Source: Streptomyces sp. R44
GTDB taxonomy: Bacteria > Actinomycetota > Actinomycetes > Streptomycetales > Streptomycetaceae
Reading direction: 5' to 3'
DNA: 64,000 nt
Assembly (NCBI RefSeq): GCF_041053105.1
Contig: NZ_CP163444.1
Span: forward strand, 3,596,001 to 3,660,000
The notes below the pieces were generated by a model. That model saw only the letters and a program-made list of their open reading frames with translations. It did not search any database and had not been told where the DNA came from. A program made the translations under genes and the position numbers. Within the stretch, counting starts at the first letter, position 1, and each line of letters opens with the position of its first letter. Below, one piece after another: positions 63,400-64,000 of this stretch.

Positions 63400-64000
63400 G
63401 CCCCTGCCTCCTCGTTCTCCTTCACGCCCAGGTACGTGAGCGTCAGTTCACGGATCTGCGCGGTGACGGCCTCGGGGGCCTCCACCGGTGTCATGTGGCC
63501 CATGCCCGCCAGGGTGACGAGGCCCGTGCAGTGCGGCAGCGCCTCCGTCATCGCGTGGGAGAGGACGGCCGGGGTGAGCCGGTCGGCGGTGCCGACGAGC
63601 ACGGCCACCGGCAGCCGCAGCTCCCGCAGGCCCGCTTCGAGGTCGAGCCCGGCCAGGACCTGCGACCAGCCGTAGCGGGCGCCGCGCGGGCAGGCGTGCA
63701 CGATCCGGGCGCAGGCCTCGACCTTGTCCGGTGCCGAGCCCGGTCCCATCGTCGCGTACCTCAGGATCTTCTTCGAGACGGCGTTGACCGGGCCGAGCGG
63801 TGCCTTCGCGCCGAGGACGGCCGCGGTCAGCCGGCTGCGCAGCCCGCCGGGCCGGAGCGGTACGACGGTGGCCTCTGCGGTCAACCGCGAGGGCCCGGTG
63901 GAGCAGAGCAGGGCGGCGGCGGCGTGCTGCCGGAAGCCGGGGCGGGTGGCGGCCGCCATGATCGTCATGCCGCCCATGGAGTGGCCGGCGATCACGGCCC
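63396..64000 (-). CDS. Alpha/beta hydrolase, 5' end cut by the window
   Basis: The C-terminal 200 residues of an alpha/beta hydrolase. The nucleophile elbow Gly-His-Ser-Met-Gly-Gly lies at the visible start, the acid residue is probably in Leu-Val-Gly-Thr-Ala-Asp, and the catalytic His is in Gly-Met-Gly-His-Met. The gene continues beyond position 64000, so its start is not visible. Its stop overlaps the SDR start by 4 nt. Confidence 0.9.
   Translation of the reverse strand, partial: AVIAGHSMGGMTIMAAATRPGFRQHAAAALLCSTGPSRLTAEATVVPLRPGGLRSRLTAAVLGAKAPLGPVNAVSKKILRYATMGPGSAPDKVEACARIVHACPRGARYGWSQVLAGLDLEAGLRELRLPVAVLVGTADRLTPAVLSHAMTEALPHCTGLVTLAGMGHMTPVEAPEAVTAQIRELTLTYLGVKENEEAGA

Overview
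The window is chromosomal DNA from a Streptomyces or a very close relative. It is extremely GC-rich with strong third-position GC bias, uses GTG and TTG starts freely, and carries markers of that group: a SsgA-like sporulation protein, class E (LAxTG) sortase substrates, an Rpf resuscitation factor, an actinobacterial Pmt mannosyltransferase and DUF348/G5 domains. Gene density is high and no stretch longer than about 250 bases lacks a gene. I saw no rRNA, CRISPR array, insertion sequence, phage block or large biosynthetic cluster.

Layout. 0.2-3.6 kb: a YwqJ-type deaminase/SUKH-3 immunity pair, a sensor kinase without an adjacent regulator, an HTH plus LAGLIDADG-like protein, and tRNA-Gln(UUG). 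3.7-7.8 kb: housekeeping run glmU, prs, rplY (bL25), pth. 7.8-14 kb: two envelope proteins (one LAETG-anchored), ppc, and a fatty-acid desaturase/TetR pair with its own operator. 14.2-17.9 kb: two tandem secreted FG-GAP/VCBS propeller proteins with duplicated leaders. 18-19.5 kb: a SAM methyltransferase and a MarR regulator, divergent around a palindrome. 19.4-24.4 kb: galTEK operon, with overlapping starts and stops, flanked by two related LuxR-type regulators. 24.5-28.3 kb: two paralogous membrane-anchored PQQ-type propellers. 28.4-33.4 kb: ABC-F ATPase, antitoxin/PIN toxin pair, acyltransferase, secreted SMP-30-like propeller. 33.4-40.9 kb: ispE, rsmA, rpfB, tatD, a zinc-ribbon protein, rsmI and pmt. 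41-46 kb: membrane protein, penicillin-binding protein, YbaK-family deacylase, EamA exporter and MerR regulator. 46-49 kb: SDR dehydrogenase divergent from a 2OG-Fe dioxygenase and a LysE-type exporter, followed by a second YbaK-family protein. 49-52 kb: ArsR-like regulator, serine beta-lactamase-like hydrolase and a secreted AOC/dirigent-like protein. 52-55.2 kb: ECF-type nickel/cobalt importer (M-N fusion, Q, O) under a Nur-like box, and a SsgA-like protein. 55-62 kb: MMPL transporter/TetR pair with twin operators, tricorn protease, GNAT acetyltransferase. 62-64 kb: a small charged protein, an SDR, and an alpha/beta hydrolase cut by the window edge.

How the parts work together. The core genes supply cell-wall precursors (GlmU), PRPP (Prs), translation factors (bL25, Pth, RsmA, RsmI, tRNA-Gln), anaplerosis (Ppc), isoprenoids (IspE), wall remodelling (Rpf, PBP) and protein O-mannosylation (Pmt). 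The most interesting accessory unit is the 46-48.5 kb cassette. A free amino-acid hydroxylase of the isoleucine-dioxygenase family is followed by an amino-acid exporter and lies divergent to a dehydrogenase, resembling the hydroxy-amino-acid pathway known in Bacillus thuringiensis. Several clean operator palindromes allow testable regulator-target assignments: desaturase/TetR, methyltransferase/MarR, MMPL/TetR and nickel importer/Nur. Several genes (marR, merR, the antitoxin, cbiM) have a -10-like hexamer about 7 nt before the start codon and look leaderless.

All assignments come from reading the sequence without database searches. Family calls rest on visible motifs, and start codons were chosen by ribosome-binding site, overlap or leaderless spacing.
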